Source: Paenibacillus sp. 19GGS1-52 (GTDB lineage: Bacteria > Bacillota > Bacilli > Paenibacillales > Paenibacillaceae). Taken from it: a DNA stretch of 64,000 nt. The notes below the pieces were generated by a model. That model saw only the letters and a program-made list of their open reading frames with translations. It did no database searches and was not told where the DNA came from. The position numbers and the translations under genes are program-made. Location of the stretch: positions 1,488,001 to 1,552,000 of the forward strand of contig NZ_CP059724.1 of the NCBI RefSeq assembly GCF_022369515.1. Reading direction: 5' to 3'. Positions 22,417 through 31,480 of this stretch are shown here, one piece after another. Numbering within the stretch: the stretch's first letter is position 1; every line of letters starts with the position of its first letter.

Positions 22417-23829
22417 ATGAAAAGTATGAAACGTGTTTTAGCGGGGGTTTCTACGCTGGTCTTGATGTCATCTGCTCTAGCAGCATGTGGAGGCAACTCA
22501 AACTCATCTAACGCAAACGCAACTACAGCTCCAGCAGCCACAACAGCAGCAGAGGCTACAACAGCACCAGCAGCCGGAACTGGTGAAAAAGTCACCATCA
22601 ATCTCTATAGCTTCACGGATGAGATTCCGAACATGACCAAAAAGTATATGGAAGTCCACCCTGAGGCGAATGTAGAGTTCAAAACTACGATTGTCGCAAC
22701 TACAGATGGAGCCTATCAGCCAGCTCTTGACCAGGCCCTGGCCGCTGGCGGAAAAGATGCACCGGATATATATGCAGCTGAAGGGGCGTTCGTACTCAAA
22801 TATACACAAGGCGATGCATCCACTTTTGCCGCCAACTACGCTGACCTGGGCCTTACCGATCAAATGGTTAAGGACGCAGGCATTGCTCAATATTCTGTAG
22901 ATATCGGCAGCAAAGACGGCCAGCTGAAAGGTCTTGGCTATCAGGCAACAGGTGGAGCCTTTATCTATCGCCGCTCGCTTGCCAAGGAAGTATTTGGAAC
23001 AGATGACCCGGCTGCTATCAAGACTGAAATCGGTCCAGGCTGGGATAAATTCTTCAGTGCAGCTGAAAAGCTGAAAGCTAAAGGATATGCCGCAGTTTCC
23101 GGCGACGGCGATGTTTGGCACGCGGTCGAAAACAGTTCTGACAAAGGCTGGATTGTCGATGGCAAGTTGCATATTGATCCGAAGCGTGAAGAATTCCTTG
23201 ATCTCTCCAAGAAGCTGAAAGACAATGGCTACTACAACGATACGACAGATTGGCAAGAAGCCTGGTTCGCCGATATGAACGGCACTGGCGCAAAACCTGT
23301 CTTCGGTTTCTTCGGTCCTGCTTGGCTCATTAACTATACGTTTAAGGACCATGCAAAGGATACATCCGGTGACTGGGCAGTTACTGAGCCGCCAACAGGC
23401 TTCTTCTGGGGAGGCACCTGGTTGCTCGCTAACAAAGACGTAACCAAGGACGATGCCAAGAAACAAGCTGTTGCAGACTTCATCAAGTGGGTAACGCTCG
23501 ATACTTCTGAAACCGGACTCCAGTACAACTGGGCTAACGGAACGATGAAAGATGGCGAGCAAGGTACGAAGGACAGCGTTGCTTCCTCCGTTGTTATGGA
23601 TAAATCTAATGGCGAAATAGCAATGCTTGGCGGACAGAACATGTTCGACATCTTTGTTCCGGCTAACGCCAACGCTTCCGGCAACAACTTGACCGCATTC
23701 GACGAAACGATCAACAAGCTCTGGCGTGATCAAGTACGCGAATATACTGCAGGCAACAAGGACCGTGCTAAAGCGATCGAAACTTTCAAACAGCAAGTCA
23801 AAGATCAACTTAATATCGATAGCGAATAA
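22417..23829 (+). CDS. Sugar ABC transporter substrate-binding lipoprotein
   Basis: A protein of 470 residues of the extracellular solute-binding family 1 type. The signal peptide ends in lipobox ALAAC (Cys about 24), followed by an Ala/Thr-rich flexible linker (residues 30-62), then the two-lobe binding domain (INLYSFTDEIPN, APDIYAAEG, FGFFGPAWLINY). It captures an oligosaccharide outside the membrane and delivers it to the two permeases downstream. The ligand is not evident. AGGGGAGG precedes ATG 22417. No ATPase gene lies in the cluster, so a shared MsmX-type ATPase probably energises it. Confidence 0.9.
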   Translation: MKSMKRVLAGVSTLVLMSSALAACGGNSNSSNANATTAPAATTAAEATTAPAAGTGEKVTINLYSFTDEIPNMTKKYMEVHPEANVEFKTTIVATTDGAYQPALDQALAAGGKDAPDIYAAEGAFVLKYTQGDASTFAANYADLGLTDQMVKDAGIAQYSVDIGSKDGQLKGLGYQATGGAFIYRRSLAKEVFGTDDPAAIKTEIGPGWDKFFSAAEKLKAKGYAAVSGDGDVWHAVENSSDKGWIVDGKLHIDPKREEFLDLSKKLKDNGYYNDTTDWQEAWFADMNGTGAKPVFGFFGPAWLINYTFKDHAKDTSGDWAVTEPPTGFFWGGTWLLANKDVTKDDAKKQAVADFIKWVTLDTSETGLQYNWANGTMKDGEQGTKDSVASSVVMDKSNGEIAMLGGQNMFDIFVPANANASGNNLTAFDETINKLWRDQVREYTAGNKDRAKAIETFKQQVKDQLNIDSE

Positions 23830-23838
23830 AAAGCAATC

Positions 23839-23868
23839 GAAGGGGCGGGGGAGTCATCCCGCCCCTTC
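23839..23868 (+). promoter_or_regulatory. Strong hairpin between binding-protein and permease genes
   Basis: GAAGGGGCGGG and CCCGCCCCTTC form an 11-bp GC-rich stem with no following T run. Such intercistronic hairpins typically protect the upstream mRNA and lower permease expression relative to the binding protein; that role here is inferred. Confidence 0.7.
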
Positions 23869-23891
23869 ATATCAACTAAAGAGGTGAGAGC

Positions 23892-24875
23892 ATGCGCCGC
23901 AAAGGTGTGAACTACTCTAAATTCGGCTATATTTTTACATTTCCGTTTGTTTTGGCATTTCTGATTTTCTCGTTATATCCTATTTTGTACACCGCATTCA
24001 TAGGGTTCACCGATTTGCAAGGATTAATACCAAAACCAATACATATTTTGGATAATCCTTTTCAGAACTTCAAAGATCTTATCTTTGATAATGTTTCTTT
24101 CAGAAAGTCTCTAATGAACACCGGGTTGCTCTGGATCCTAAACTTCGTTCCCCAGATCCTTCTTGCGCTTTTACTCACTGCATGGTTCACTAACCAGCGT
24201 CTTAAAATTAAGGGACAAGGCTTTTTCAAGGTTCTGCTCTATATGCCTAATATTATTACTGCAGGTACAATCGCCTTGCTTTTCAGCACTCTGTTTGGCT
24301 ATCCAATGGGTCCGGTAAACAGCTTTTTTGAAATGATGGGCTGGTCTGACGCACCGATTTTCTTCCTTCAGGATAAGACAACAGCAAGGGGGATTGTGGC
24401 GTTCATCCAGTTCTGGATGTGGTACGGTAACACCATGATCATTCTTATCGCAGGCGTTATGGGTATCAATCCAGCGCTCTTCGAGTCTGCGTCAATTGAC
24501 GGTGCAAACGGAGTTCAAACCTTCTTCCGTATCACGCTGCCAAGTTTACGTACGATTTTGTTATTCACGCTGATTACATCGATGGTCGGTGGTTTGACCA
24601 TGTTTGATATTCCGCAGCTCTTCCTTGCAGGCGGACCGGATGACTCTACGCTTACCACGTCCATGTTTATTTATGGGCAAGCCTTTAAGGGAAGCTATTT
24701 GTACAATCGTGCTGCAGCGGCGAGCATGATCATGTTCGTGATTTCAGGGATATTGTCTGCATTTGTGTTCTATCTAATGCGTGACCGCGACGCGGAAAAA
24801 ATGAAAAAAATACTTAAAATGGAGAAAAAATCCGCCAAGAGCAGCCATAAGGGGGGCGTAGCACATGAACAATAA
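23892..24875 (+). CDS. Sugar ABC transporter permease (MalF type)
   Basis: A protein of 327 residues with six predicted membrane segments and the binding-protein-dependent permease EAA loop ESASIDGANGVQTFFRITLP (residues about 197-216), which contacts the ATPase. ATG 23892 follows GAGGTG. Its end overlaps the start of the next permease by 11 bases, so the two are translationally coupled. It forms a heterodimeric channel with the 24865 product. Confidence 0.92.
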   Translation: MRRKGVNYSKFGYIFTFPFVLAFLIFSLYPILYTAFIGFTDLQGLIPKPIHILDNPFQNFKDLIFDNVSFRKSLMNTGLLWILNFVPQILLALLLTAWFTNQRLKIKGQGFFKVLLYMPNIITAGTIALLFSTLFGYPMGPVNSFFEMMGWSDAPIFFLQDKTTARGIVAFIQFWMWYGNTMIILIAGVMGINPALFESASIDGANGVQTFFRITLPSLRTILLFTLITSMVGGLTMFDIPQLFLAGGPDDSTLTTSMFIYGQAFKGSYLYNRAAAASMIMFVISGILSAFVFYLMRDRDAEKMKKILKMEKKSAKSSHKGGVAHEQ

Positions 24876-25719
24876 TCAAAAAGGCGGAAACGTCACCCGG
24901 AGGATCAACAAGACGATTATCTATATCGTCTGCATCTCTCTGGCAGTGCTCAGCATCCTCCCGTTTTGGATCATGTTTATAAATGCCACCCGTTCTACGG
25001 CGGAAATTCAAAGCGGTCTCTCACTGCTTCCTTCGTCCCATATGATGACCAACCTGAGGGCGCTGCTCGACAAGAGTTTCGATCCCATTCAAGGGTTCAT
25101 GAATTCGTTTATTATCTCTGCTTCAGCAACCCTCTTAACGGTCTACTTCTCATCCCTGGCGGCTTACGGGCTGGTGACCTATAGCTGGAAGCTGCGTGGG
25201 GCATTCTTTACTTTTATTTTATGCGTGATGATGATTCCTTCCCAGGCAAGTGCAATTGGATTCTATCAGTTCATGTATAAGATACATTGGACCAACAGCT
25301 TTCTTCCGTTGATTCTGCCTGCGATTGCAGCGCCGGCGGTAGTGTTCTTTATGCGCCAATATCTGCTGGCAACGCTGTCGATAGAGATCGTGGAAGCAGC
25401 ACGTGTAGACGGATCCAATGAATTCAAAACATTTAATCGGATCATCTTACCGTTGATGGTTCCGGCAGTGGCGACGCAGGCGATCTTTGCCTTCGTGGGG
25501 AACTGGAACAACCTGTTCATGCCGCTGATACTGCTTACACAGAAAGAAAAGTATACGATGCCAATCATGGTCAGCTTGCTGCGCGGGGATATATACAAGT
25601 CGGAGTTCGGCTCAATCTATTTAGGACTCGCGCTGACAGCCTTACCGCTGTTCGTGGTTTACTTCCTGTTATCCCGTTATATTATCGCGGGCGTAGCGCT
25701 GGGCGGCGTCAAAGAATAA
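24865..25719 (+). CDS. Sugar ABC transporter permease (MalG type)
   Basis: A protein of 284 residues, six membrane segments, with the EAA motif VEAARVDGSNEFKTFNRIIL (residues about 174-193) and the typical MalG-type C-terminus YIIAGVALGGVKE. ATG 24865 lies inside the end of the preceding gene. Together with 22417 and 23892 it completes an importer that lacks only its ATPase. Confidence 0.92.
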   Translation: MNNNQKGGNVTRRINKTIIYIVCISLAVLSILPFWIMFINATRSTAEIQSGLSLLPSSHMMTNLRALLDKSFDPIQGFMNSFIISASATLLTVYFSSLAAYGLVTYSWKLRGAFFTFILCVMMIPSQASAIGFYQFMYKIHWTNSFLPLILPAIAAPAVVFFMRQYLLATLSIEIVEAARVDGSNEFKTFNRIILPLMVPAVATQAIFAFVGNWNNLFMPLILLTQKEKYTMPIMVSLLRGDIYKSEFGSIYLGLALTALPLFVVYFLLSRYIIAGVALGGVKE

Positions 25720-25764
25720 CCCCATCAAGCAGGCTTCGAAGACGAGACCTGGGGATCTACCATA

Positions 25765-25814
25765 CCTAAATAAATGAGCCGTCCTGCACATACAGGGCGG
25801 CTCATTTATTTAGG
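25765..25814. terminator. Bidirectional-looking intrinsic terminator
   Basis: A stem of about 20 bp pairs CCTAAATAAATGAGCC at 25765 with GGCTCATTTATTTAGG, ending at 25814. It has A-rich and T-rich outer ends on both strands and ends the transporter operon. Confidence 0.85.
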
Positions 25815-25891
25815 TTGCGTATCTACTCTATAAATGCAATTCAGATAACTGGAATATTGTTATATAATTACAATGAAAAAGGAGGGTTAGT

Positions 25892-26587
25892 ATGAATTCA
25901 GGATTCACCTTTGTTGAATTCCCCCAGTTAAAGACAGAACGATATACATTAAGGAAAGAGGAAGAGAATGATCGTTATGATATTTTTGAGCTTTATTCAA
26001 ACGAAGATGTTGTGAAATATATGGAGTTCGAACCCTTCGATTCTGTTGAGGATGCAGTAAATGAAATGCAATGGTATCAGAGGATTTTCAAAGAACAAAC
26101 TGGATTACGGTGGATGATTGAAGATAGTGAGTCCAAAAAAGTGATTGGGACATGCGGTTTTTTGAATTATGAGAAGACACACAATCGTATAGAAATTGGT
26201 TATGACTTAGTTCCTAACTTTTGGGGCAAGGGTATCATGACAGAGGTAGTTAATTGTATCTTGGATTTTGGTTTTTTGACTATGGAGTTAAATAAAATTG
26301 AGGCGAAAGTGGAACCGGAAAATGAGGCGTCGATCCGATTGATGTCTAGGCTTGGTTTCCACAAAGAGGGAGTATTGAGGCAACATGAGTTCGAAAAGGG
26401 GAAATATGTTGATCTTGCTATCTTCTCAAAGTTGAAAGGTGAGCATGAATCTTCTTACACGAGAACGACCGCTTTTGGATGCTACCGATCAAGGGATAGC
26501 CTGCAGGAACTAGCATTGACCTATAAAGGCACTAATAGAAAAAATCCCGATGATATCTTAGACACCATCGAGACTTACTTTTATTGA
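25892..26587 (+). CDS. GNAT acetyltransferase, RimJ/RimL-type, with extra C-terminal tail
   Basis: A protein of 231 residues. Residues 1-180 are a RimJ/RimL-like GNAT domain: FPQLKTERYTLRK, IGTCGFLNYEKTHNRIEIGY, the CoA loop VPNFWGKGIMTEV and VEPENEASIRLMSRLGF. About 45 further residues (from near YTRTTAFGCYRSRDSL) do not belong to the usual domain and may be an addition caused by a frame change near the original stop. A good AAGGAGG precedes ATG 25892, and TATAAT lies about 30 bases upstream. It resembles the cassette GNAT at 10318. Confidence 0.8.
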   Translation: MNSGFTFVEFPQLKTERYTLRKEEENDRYDIFELYSNEDVVKYMEFEPFDSVEDAVNEMQWYQRIFKEQTGLRWMIEDSESKKVIGTCGFLNYEKTHNRIEIGYDLVPNFWGKGIMTEVVNCILDFGFLTMELNKIEAKVEPENEASIRLMSRLGFHKEGVLRQHEFEKGKYVDLAIFSKLKGEHESSYTRTTAFGCYRSRDSLQELALTYKGTNRKNPDDILDTIETYFY

Positions 26588-26594
26588 ACTTATG

Positions 26595-27464
26595 TCATTC
26601 GTTAGTATGGAGAGAAATGGACTTTTTCAAGACTTCTCTAATATTCATCGGGGCTCGACCGATTAGGTTAGCTAGAGCGGTACTGGTTTGTGCGAATTCT
26701 TTATTACGGCTCGCAAGAAACATACCCATTAGCATGTTAACCCTATCCTCAGGTTGACCTTGAGATTGTAAAAGGGCCTGATATTCTTTGTCCGACACGA
26801 CAATTCGGCGTAAGGGTTGGCCGATGATCTCCGAAGCAATCGCCGCGAGACCGTCCATATCCATCGCCTCGGAGGCTGTAAGGTTAGGAGTCGGGCCATC
26901 GAATTTCTGCTCACTTAGGATAGCTGCAGTGGCTTCGGCCAAATCGGAGTGAGATGTCCAGGCAACTGGACCGTCCTCAGGAGTGATCAATTCCCCTACT
27001 TTGATTGCTCTTCCGATTAACATACCCGCTAACATTGTGTAGAAGCCGTTACGTAGCGACGTGTAGGCAATGCCTGAAGCTTGTAACAATTCTTCTGTTG
27101 CAGCATGGTTGAGCATAGGAGGAAAGTGTGACGTCGGGGAAGAACCCATGTGACTTGTGTATAACACCCGACTAGCACCGGCCTTCTTTGCAGTTTCAAT
27201 CGCTGTTTGATGTTGACGAATACCCGCCTTCCCCATGATTCCGGAAGATACGATGAGAACCTGTGCTGCTCCTTCAAAGGCGTGGAGGAGACTATCGGCA
27301 TCGTCGAAATTACCCTGACGGACACGAACTCCACAATCCTTAAGTTCCTGTGCGTTATTCAGGTCGCGGACACTCACAGCAATCTGCTCGGCCGGAACAC
27401 GCTTAAGCAGTTGCTCTACAACCGCCCTTCCCAATTTCCCGTTGGCTCCTGTAACAATAATCAT
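26595..27464 (-). CDS. NmrA-like NAD(P)-binding oxidoreductase (QOR2/azoreductase-like)
   Basis: A protein of 289 residues. MIIVTGANGKLGRAVVEQLL is the Rossmann glycine motif (GxxGxxG), followed by GNFDDADSLLHAFEGAAQVL and YTSLRNGFYTML, as in atypical SDR/NmrA-like quinone reductases. Start 27464 is chosen because AAGGAT precedes it by about nine bases; upstream ATGs would only add residues. A divergent TetR regulator lies 216 bases away, suggesting inducible control by an electrophile or quinone-like signal. Confidence 0.85.
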   Translation of the reverse strand: MIIVTGANGKLGRAVVEQLLKRVPAEQIAVSVRDLNNAQELKDCGVRVRQGNFDDADSLLHAFEGAAQVLIVSSGIMGKAGIRQHQTAIETAKKAGASRVLYTSHMGSSPTSHFPPMLNHAATEELLQASGIAYTSLRNGFYTMLAGMLIGRAIKVGELITPEDGPVAWTSHSDLAEATAAILSEQKFDGPTPNLTASEAMDMDGLAAIASEIIGQPLRRIVVSDKEYQALLQSQGQPEDRVNMLMGMFLASRNKEFAQTSTALANLIGRAPMNIREVLKKSISLHTNE

Positions 27465-27612
27465 GACAATAATCATCCTTTCTCTACTTAAACGAATGGG
27501 TCCATCCATCTGAAGATAACAGTGCAGTGTTGTTTATACGAATGATGACGTGTAAAATACATTTTATATATAAAGCATAAGAAATTTGAGCATTTCGGAC
27601 AACCAGCAAAAA

Positions 27613-27655
27613 GTAGTTTTCGTTGCGTTAGCAACATTTTATGTAGTTTTGTTGG
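27613..27655. promoter_or_regulatory. Candidate operator between the oxidoreductase and TetR genes
   Basis: GTTGC-gtta-GCAAC (27622-27635) is a perfect dyad, flanked by two near-identical direct repeats GTAGTTTTCGTTG and GTAGTTTTGTTGG. Its position just before the regulator gene fits an autoregulated TetR operator. Confidence 0.5.
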
Positions 27656-27680
27656 TTTTCATAAGTAGGGGAGATAGAGT

Positions 27681-28256
27681 ATGCCAATGAACCTTAATGA
27701 TCCTCGAGTAAGGCGAACGCGTCAATTACTAACGCAGGCCTTTACGGAACTGCTCGAGCAAAAGAAGAATATCTACTCCATTTCTGTGCACGATATTACG
27801 ACTAGAGCGACAGTGAATCGCGCTACTTTTTATGCCCATTTTGACGATAAATTTGCGTTTCTCGAGAACTGGATGTTGGAAAAGTCCCAGATTATCTTGA
27901 AGAAAAGGTTACCCCACCAATTTAATTTCGAATGTTTGCCTACCCTCATCCAAACCGTATTCGAATTTCTTACCGAATTTAGACAATATATAACTCCAGG
28001 AGATAAGCAATTTGAACCGATGTTTGAAATTGCAATGCAAAAGGAAGTTCACCGAATCCTGCTCAAATGGTTAAAGGAGGAGAGCGATATTGGCGTTTCG
28101 CAAGTGGAAGCTACAGCTCTTGTCATTAGTTGGGGCATATTCGGGTCGGCATTGTATTGGAGTCAGAATACTCAAGGTCTCAAAGTGGAAACAATGGTAA
28201 AAGACGTACTGGAGGTTGTAGTGGCCAGTATACCTCAAAATAAAAAGACCACATAA
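27681..28256 (+). CDS. TetR/AcrR-family transcriptional regulator
   Basis: A protein of 191 residues. The N-terminal HTH (about 10-60) has VRRTRQLLTQAFTELL and ISVHDITTRATVNRATFYAHFDDK, the latter the recognition helix plus the family's YxHFxxK. The C-terminal ligand domain is of the TetR_C type. GGGGAG precedes ATG 27681. It probably represses the divergent NmrA-like oxidoreductase and itself; the inducer is unknown. Confidence 0.88.
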   Translation: MPMNLNDPRVRRTRQLLTQAFTELLEQKKNIYSISVHDITTRATVNRATFYAHFDDKFAFLENWMLEKSQIILKKRLPHQFNFECLPTLIQTVFEFLTEFRQYITPGDKQFEPMFEIAMQKEVHRILLKWLKEESDIGVSQVEATALVISWGIFGSALYWSQNTQGLKVETMVKDVLEVVVASIPQNKKTT

Positions 28257-28333
28257 GTCGGAATTTCTTCCGGCTTAGGGGCCTTATGTCACTAAATCGC
28301 TATTTGGTTAACCTGTATCTATTGTAGGAGAAA

Positions 28334-28519
28334 TTAATGGTATTTAACAATCTTATTGCGGGCCTCTTCCTCATAGGTGAGTCTGTTTGGCGATTGAGGA
28401 TTGTGCAAATGACGCTCTACGGTGTACTCCATATTCCGGTAATCTTCATCTCCTGAAGCCATCCAAGGCTGCCAAATTCCTGATACCCAATTTTTAAGCT
28501 CTTTAAGTCCTGCTAGCAT
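28334..28519 (-). CDS. Small hypothetical protein (61 aa)
   Basis: A small soluble protein with WVSGIWQPWMASG and a charged helical C-terminus. Start 28519 (MLAGLKELKNWV) has AAGGAGG nine bases upstream; longer forms (28618) would lack an RBS. It faces away from the next gene. The family is not recognised. Confidence 0.6.
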   Translation of the reverse strand: MLAGLKELKNWVSGIWQPWMASGDEDYRNMEYTVERHLHNPQSPNRLTYEEEARNKIVKYH

Positions 28520-28984
28520 GTTCTCCATCCTCCTTGGGCGATGAAATAATAGTATCTCAACCACTTTGGCTACGCTTTCATTATAACATGAAAAGTAATA
28601 TTTAAAAGATATGTCCACGAGGAAAACACAGATTCATTAGTGAACATTGTGTGTTAATAGGGTTTTGTGCTTATACAGAAGAACAATGTCCCCTGATGGG
28701 AGACATTGTTTAGAGTAGTATTAACCCAATTGTTTACCGCTAATGTCCAAGGTTTCTGCTGTTATTTTATGCAGTTCACTGCGATATTCAAATCGGTCTA
28801 TTCTTATGCGGTATCTCCTGAACTATATCAATTTATAAATATACAAAATATTATGTTTAGTGTAAAATTGCATTACTTGAAACTTACCACACAAGTTTGA
28901 AGGATTATTCACATGCCTATTTGTGAATTTTTGCGCAAAGAAATGCGTTGATTACAGACAAGAATATGGAGGCTGGAGAGATTC
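28520..28984. other. Intergenic region with two hairpins
   Basis: AACAATGTC / GACATTGTT (28684-28707) forms a 9-bp stem with no T run. ATTCACA-tgcctatt-TGTGAAT followed by four T (28907-28932) resembles a short terminator or an operator immediately before the NitT/TauT-type operon. I see no gene here; a GlnR or Fur-like box was not found. Confidence 0.45.
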
Positions 28985-29977
28985 ATGAAGAGAACATCAA
29001 TGAAAAAAATACTTATGCTGTTTATGCTCGTAGCTATCATTAGTACCCTTGCAGTTGGCTGCAGTACAGCGAAAAATGTCAATACGGAAGGTACAGGAGA
29101 TGCGGCAGCATCCCCGGCGGCAGAAACGCCAACGTTGTCACTGGGATTATTGCCCTCAATTGATGCCATTCCTTTTATAGTTGCTCATTCCCAAGGCTTT
29201 GATAAGGAACATGGTGTGAATCTGGCGATTCAGACGTTTAAGAGCGCTAAAGATCGCGATGTGGCTTTTCAAGCGGGTAAGGTGGACGGGCTCAGCGCAG
29301 ATCTGGTCGCAATAGCCATTTATAATGAGGCCGGGCTTGATGTGAAGATTACGAGCACAACCTTTGGTGAATTCGATTTGCTGACTGGCAATGATGAGAT
29401 CAAGGATGTGAAGGATCTTAAAGGAAAGTCCGTGATTTTGTCCAAAAATACGTCTACACAATATACGGTGGCCATGATCCTGAAGCAGGCGGGCCTGACG
29501 CAAGACGATGTTAAGGTAACAGAGGTACCACAAATTCCGACCCGGCTTGAGCTGCTTAAGAATAATAAGGCTGACGCGGCTATTTTGCCGGAGCCTTTTG
29601 TGACCATGGGTAAAGCTGCGGGCCTGCGTGTATTGAGCTCTACTATAGCGGCTGGCGTGAATCCGTTTGTGCTTGCTTTCCCACAGAGCGCCATTGATGC
29701 CAAAGGGCCGGCTATTCAAGCCATGTATGCTGCCTATGATGAAGCGGTTGGCTTTATGAAATCCCATGACCAAGCCGATTATATCGATCTGATCATCAAA
29801 GAAGTTGGGTATCCTGATACATTAAAAGCTGATATTAAAGTGCCTGACTACCTGCCAGCCAATCAAGTGGATGTGAAACAAGTGGAGGCCGCTTTTGCCT
29901 GGGCGCGAGAAGTGGGACTACTTACTAAAAATATAGCGGCTGAAGATGTGATCTCTGATGTCCAATTCAAGAAATAA
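28985..29977 (+). CDS. NitT/TauT-type ABC transporter substrate-binding lipoprotein
   Basis: A protein of 330 residues of the SsuA/THI5-like class. Lipobox LAVGC (Cys about 26) is followed by an Ala-rich linker and the binding domain (LGLLPSIDAIPFIVAHSQGF, FEF-like TTFGEFDLLTGN, DAAILPEPFVTMGKAAGL). Such proteins bind sulfonates, nitrate, thiamine precursors or similar anions; I cannot decide which. GGAG lies upstream of ATG 28985. The ATPase gene overlaps its 3' end by 20 bases. Confidence 0.88.
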   Translation: MKRTSMKKILMLFMLVAIISTLAVGCSTAKNVNTEGTGDAAASPAAETPTLSLGLLPSIDAIPFIVAHSQGFDKEHGVNLAIQTFKSAKDRDVAFQAGKVDGLSADLVAIAIYNEAGLDVKITSTTFGEFDLLTGNDEIKDVKDLKGKSVILSKNTSTQYTVAMILKQAGLTQDDVKVTEVPQIPTRLELLKNNKADAAILPEPFVTMGKAAGLRVLSSTIAAGVNPFVLAFPQSAIDAKGPAIQAMYAAYDEAVGFMKSHDQADYIDLIIKEVGYPDTLKADIKVPDYLPANQVDVKQVEAAFAWAREVGLLTKNIAAEDVISDVQFKK

Positions 29978-30734
29978 CGGACTGAGCATCAAAGATCTGA
30001 AAGTGGAATACAAGGGCGGACAATTGGCGTTAGGGCACGTTGAATTGGTGTTGCCGGAGCATGGGATTTATACGATTATCGGACCGTCCGGCAGCGGAAA
30101 GTCTACGTTATTGCGAGCCATTGCCGGCCTGCTGCCGAGCTATACGGGAGAACTGCTGTTTAACGGGAAATCGGTGCATGCCAAAGAAACGCTGATCGGC
30201 CTTGTTCCGCAGAACTACGGATTGTTGCCTTGGAAAACGGTTCAAGCCAACATCGGGATCGCGATGAAGATAACTCATCCTGCAGGGCGGCCTAAACGCG
30301 AGCAGGAAGCGCAGATCAAGCATTGGCTAACGTCTATGGGAATCGCTGAATTAGCGGGACGTTATCCACTTTCACTTAGTGGGGGTCAGCAGCAAAGAGT
30401 GGCGATTGCCCGCGCTTTTGCAATTCTGCCGACGATTCTATTGCTGGACGAGCCATTTTCCGCGCTCGATGCGATCACACGGGAAACGCTCCAAGAGCTC
30501 TTTTTGGACAATTGGCTGGCGAACCCGGCTACGACGTTATTTGTGACCCATGATGTGGAAGAAGCGATTCTGCTCGGTCAAAAAGTAATCATCATGCCCT
30601 CCAACAAGGAAGAGATGCCGGAGATTGTCGATAATCATTCCGTATTTCAAATGAAGCATGAGCAGAAACGGGACAGCGATGAATTCTTTGAGCAGACTAA
30701 GGTAATCAGAAAGGTAATGCAGGAGAAATGGTAA
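29958..30734 (+). CDS. NitT/TauT-type ABC transporter ATPase
   Basis: A protein of 258 residues. Walker A is GPSGSGKST, the signature LSGGQQQRVAIARA, Walker B ILLLDEPFSALD, and the switch His is in FVTHDVEEA. This is the SsuB/TauB class. It starts within the 3' end of the binding-protein gene and its stop overlaps the permease start, so all three are coupled. It energises uptake through the 30728 permease. Confidence 0.92.
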   Translation: MSNSRNNGLSIKDLKVEYKGGQLALGHVELVLPEHGIYTIIGPSGSGKSTLLRAIAGLLPSYTGELLFNGKSVHAKETLIGLVPQNYGLLPWKTVQANIGIAMKITHPAGRPKREQEAQIKHWLTSMGIAELAGRYPLSLSGGQQQRVAIARAFAILPTILLLDEPFSALDAITRETLQELFLDNWLANPATTLFVTHDVEEAILLGQKVIIMPSNKEEMPEIVDNHSVFQMKHEQKRDSDEFFEQTKVIRKVMQEKW

Positions 30735-31480
30735 ACATACGGCGGCTCCATCATCTAGCAAGGCTGTTATTGGTGTTTCTATGTATGAATGTGGTCTGGT
30801 ATATCGCCTTTTTGCTGATGCATCATCCCATCCTGCCTAGTCCCTTGGCTGTTTATAATGCAATGGCACATTTGGAAGCGAAGGACCTTTGGCTTAATAT
30901 CAGCTACAGTCTGTTTCGTATTTTTGCCGGGGTGATTATAGCGTTAATTGTGGGTCTGCTTATTGGCCTGCTTATGGGGCGCTCCCAGGTTTGGAATAAG
31001 CTCTTGGACCCGGTGGTCTATCTGACGTATCCCGTACCCAAGATTGCTTTGCTGCCCGTGGTGATGCTGTTCTTCGGACTTGGTGAGGTTTCCAAAATTC
31101 TGATGATTATGCTGATCCTGCTCTTTCAAGTCATCATTTCCGTGAGAGATGGAGTCAAAGCGATTCCCGACAGCACTTATGATGTCTTAACCAGTATTGG
31201 AGCCAGCACCGCGCAGAAATTCTGGAATGTAACGCTGCCCGGCGCGTTGTCCGTTATTCTCAGTACGATCCGGATTTCACTCGGAACAGCGATTTCTGTT
31301 CTTTTTTTCACGGAGATTTATGGTACGGAGCACGGCATGGGCTTTTTCATTATGGACGCCTGGTTAAGGCTCGATTACCCGGAGATGTACGCAGGGATTA
31401 TGCTGTTCAGTCTCGTGGGTTTTGTATTGTTTCTGCTAGTGGATGTGCTTGATTATAAGTTTATGAAGTGGCGGAATTAA
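30728..31480 (+). CDS. NitT/TauT-type ABC transporter permease
   Basis: A protein of 250 residues with about six membrane segments and the EAA-like loop VLTSIGASTAQKFWNVTLPG (residues about 155-174). It is of the SsuC/TauC class. ATG 30728 overlaps the TAA of the ATPase gene. The operon ends at the terminator at 31504. Confidence 0.92.
   Translation: MVNIRRLHHLARLLLVFLCMNVVWYIAFLLMHHPILPSPLAVYNAMAHLEAKDLWLNISYSLFRIFAGVIIALIVGLLIGLLMGRSQVWNKLLDPVVYLTYPVPKIALLPVVMLFFGLGEVSKILMIMLILLFQVIISVRDGVKAIPDSTYDVLTSIGASTAQKFWNVTLPGALSVILSTIRISLGTAISVLFFTEIYGTEHGMGFFIMDAWLRLDYPEMYAGIMLFSLVGFVLFLLVDVLDYKFMKWRN

Noticed and set aside
22504..23808. Long 434-residue minus-strand ORF opposite the sugar-binding protein gene
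   Set aside because: The + strand gene has a lipoprotein signal, RBS and family motifs; the antisense frame has an odd Cys-rich composition produced by the Ala/Thr codons of the linker.
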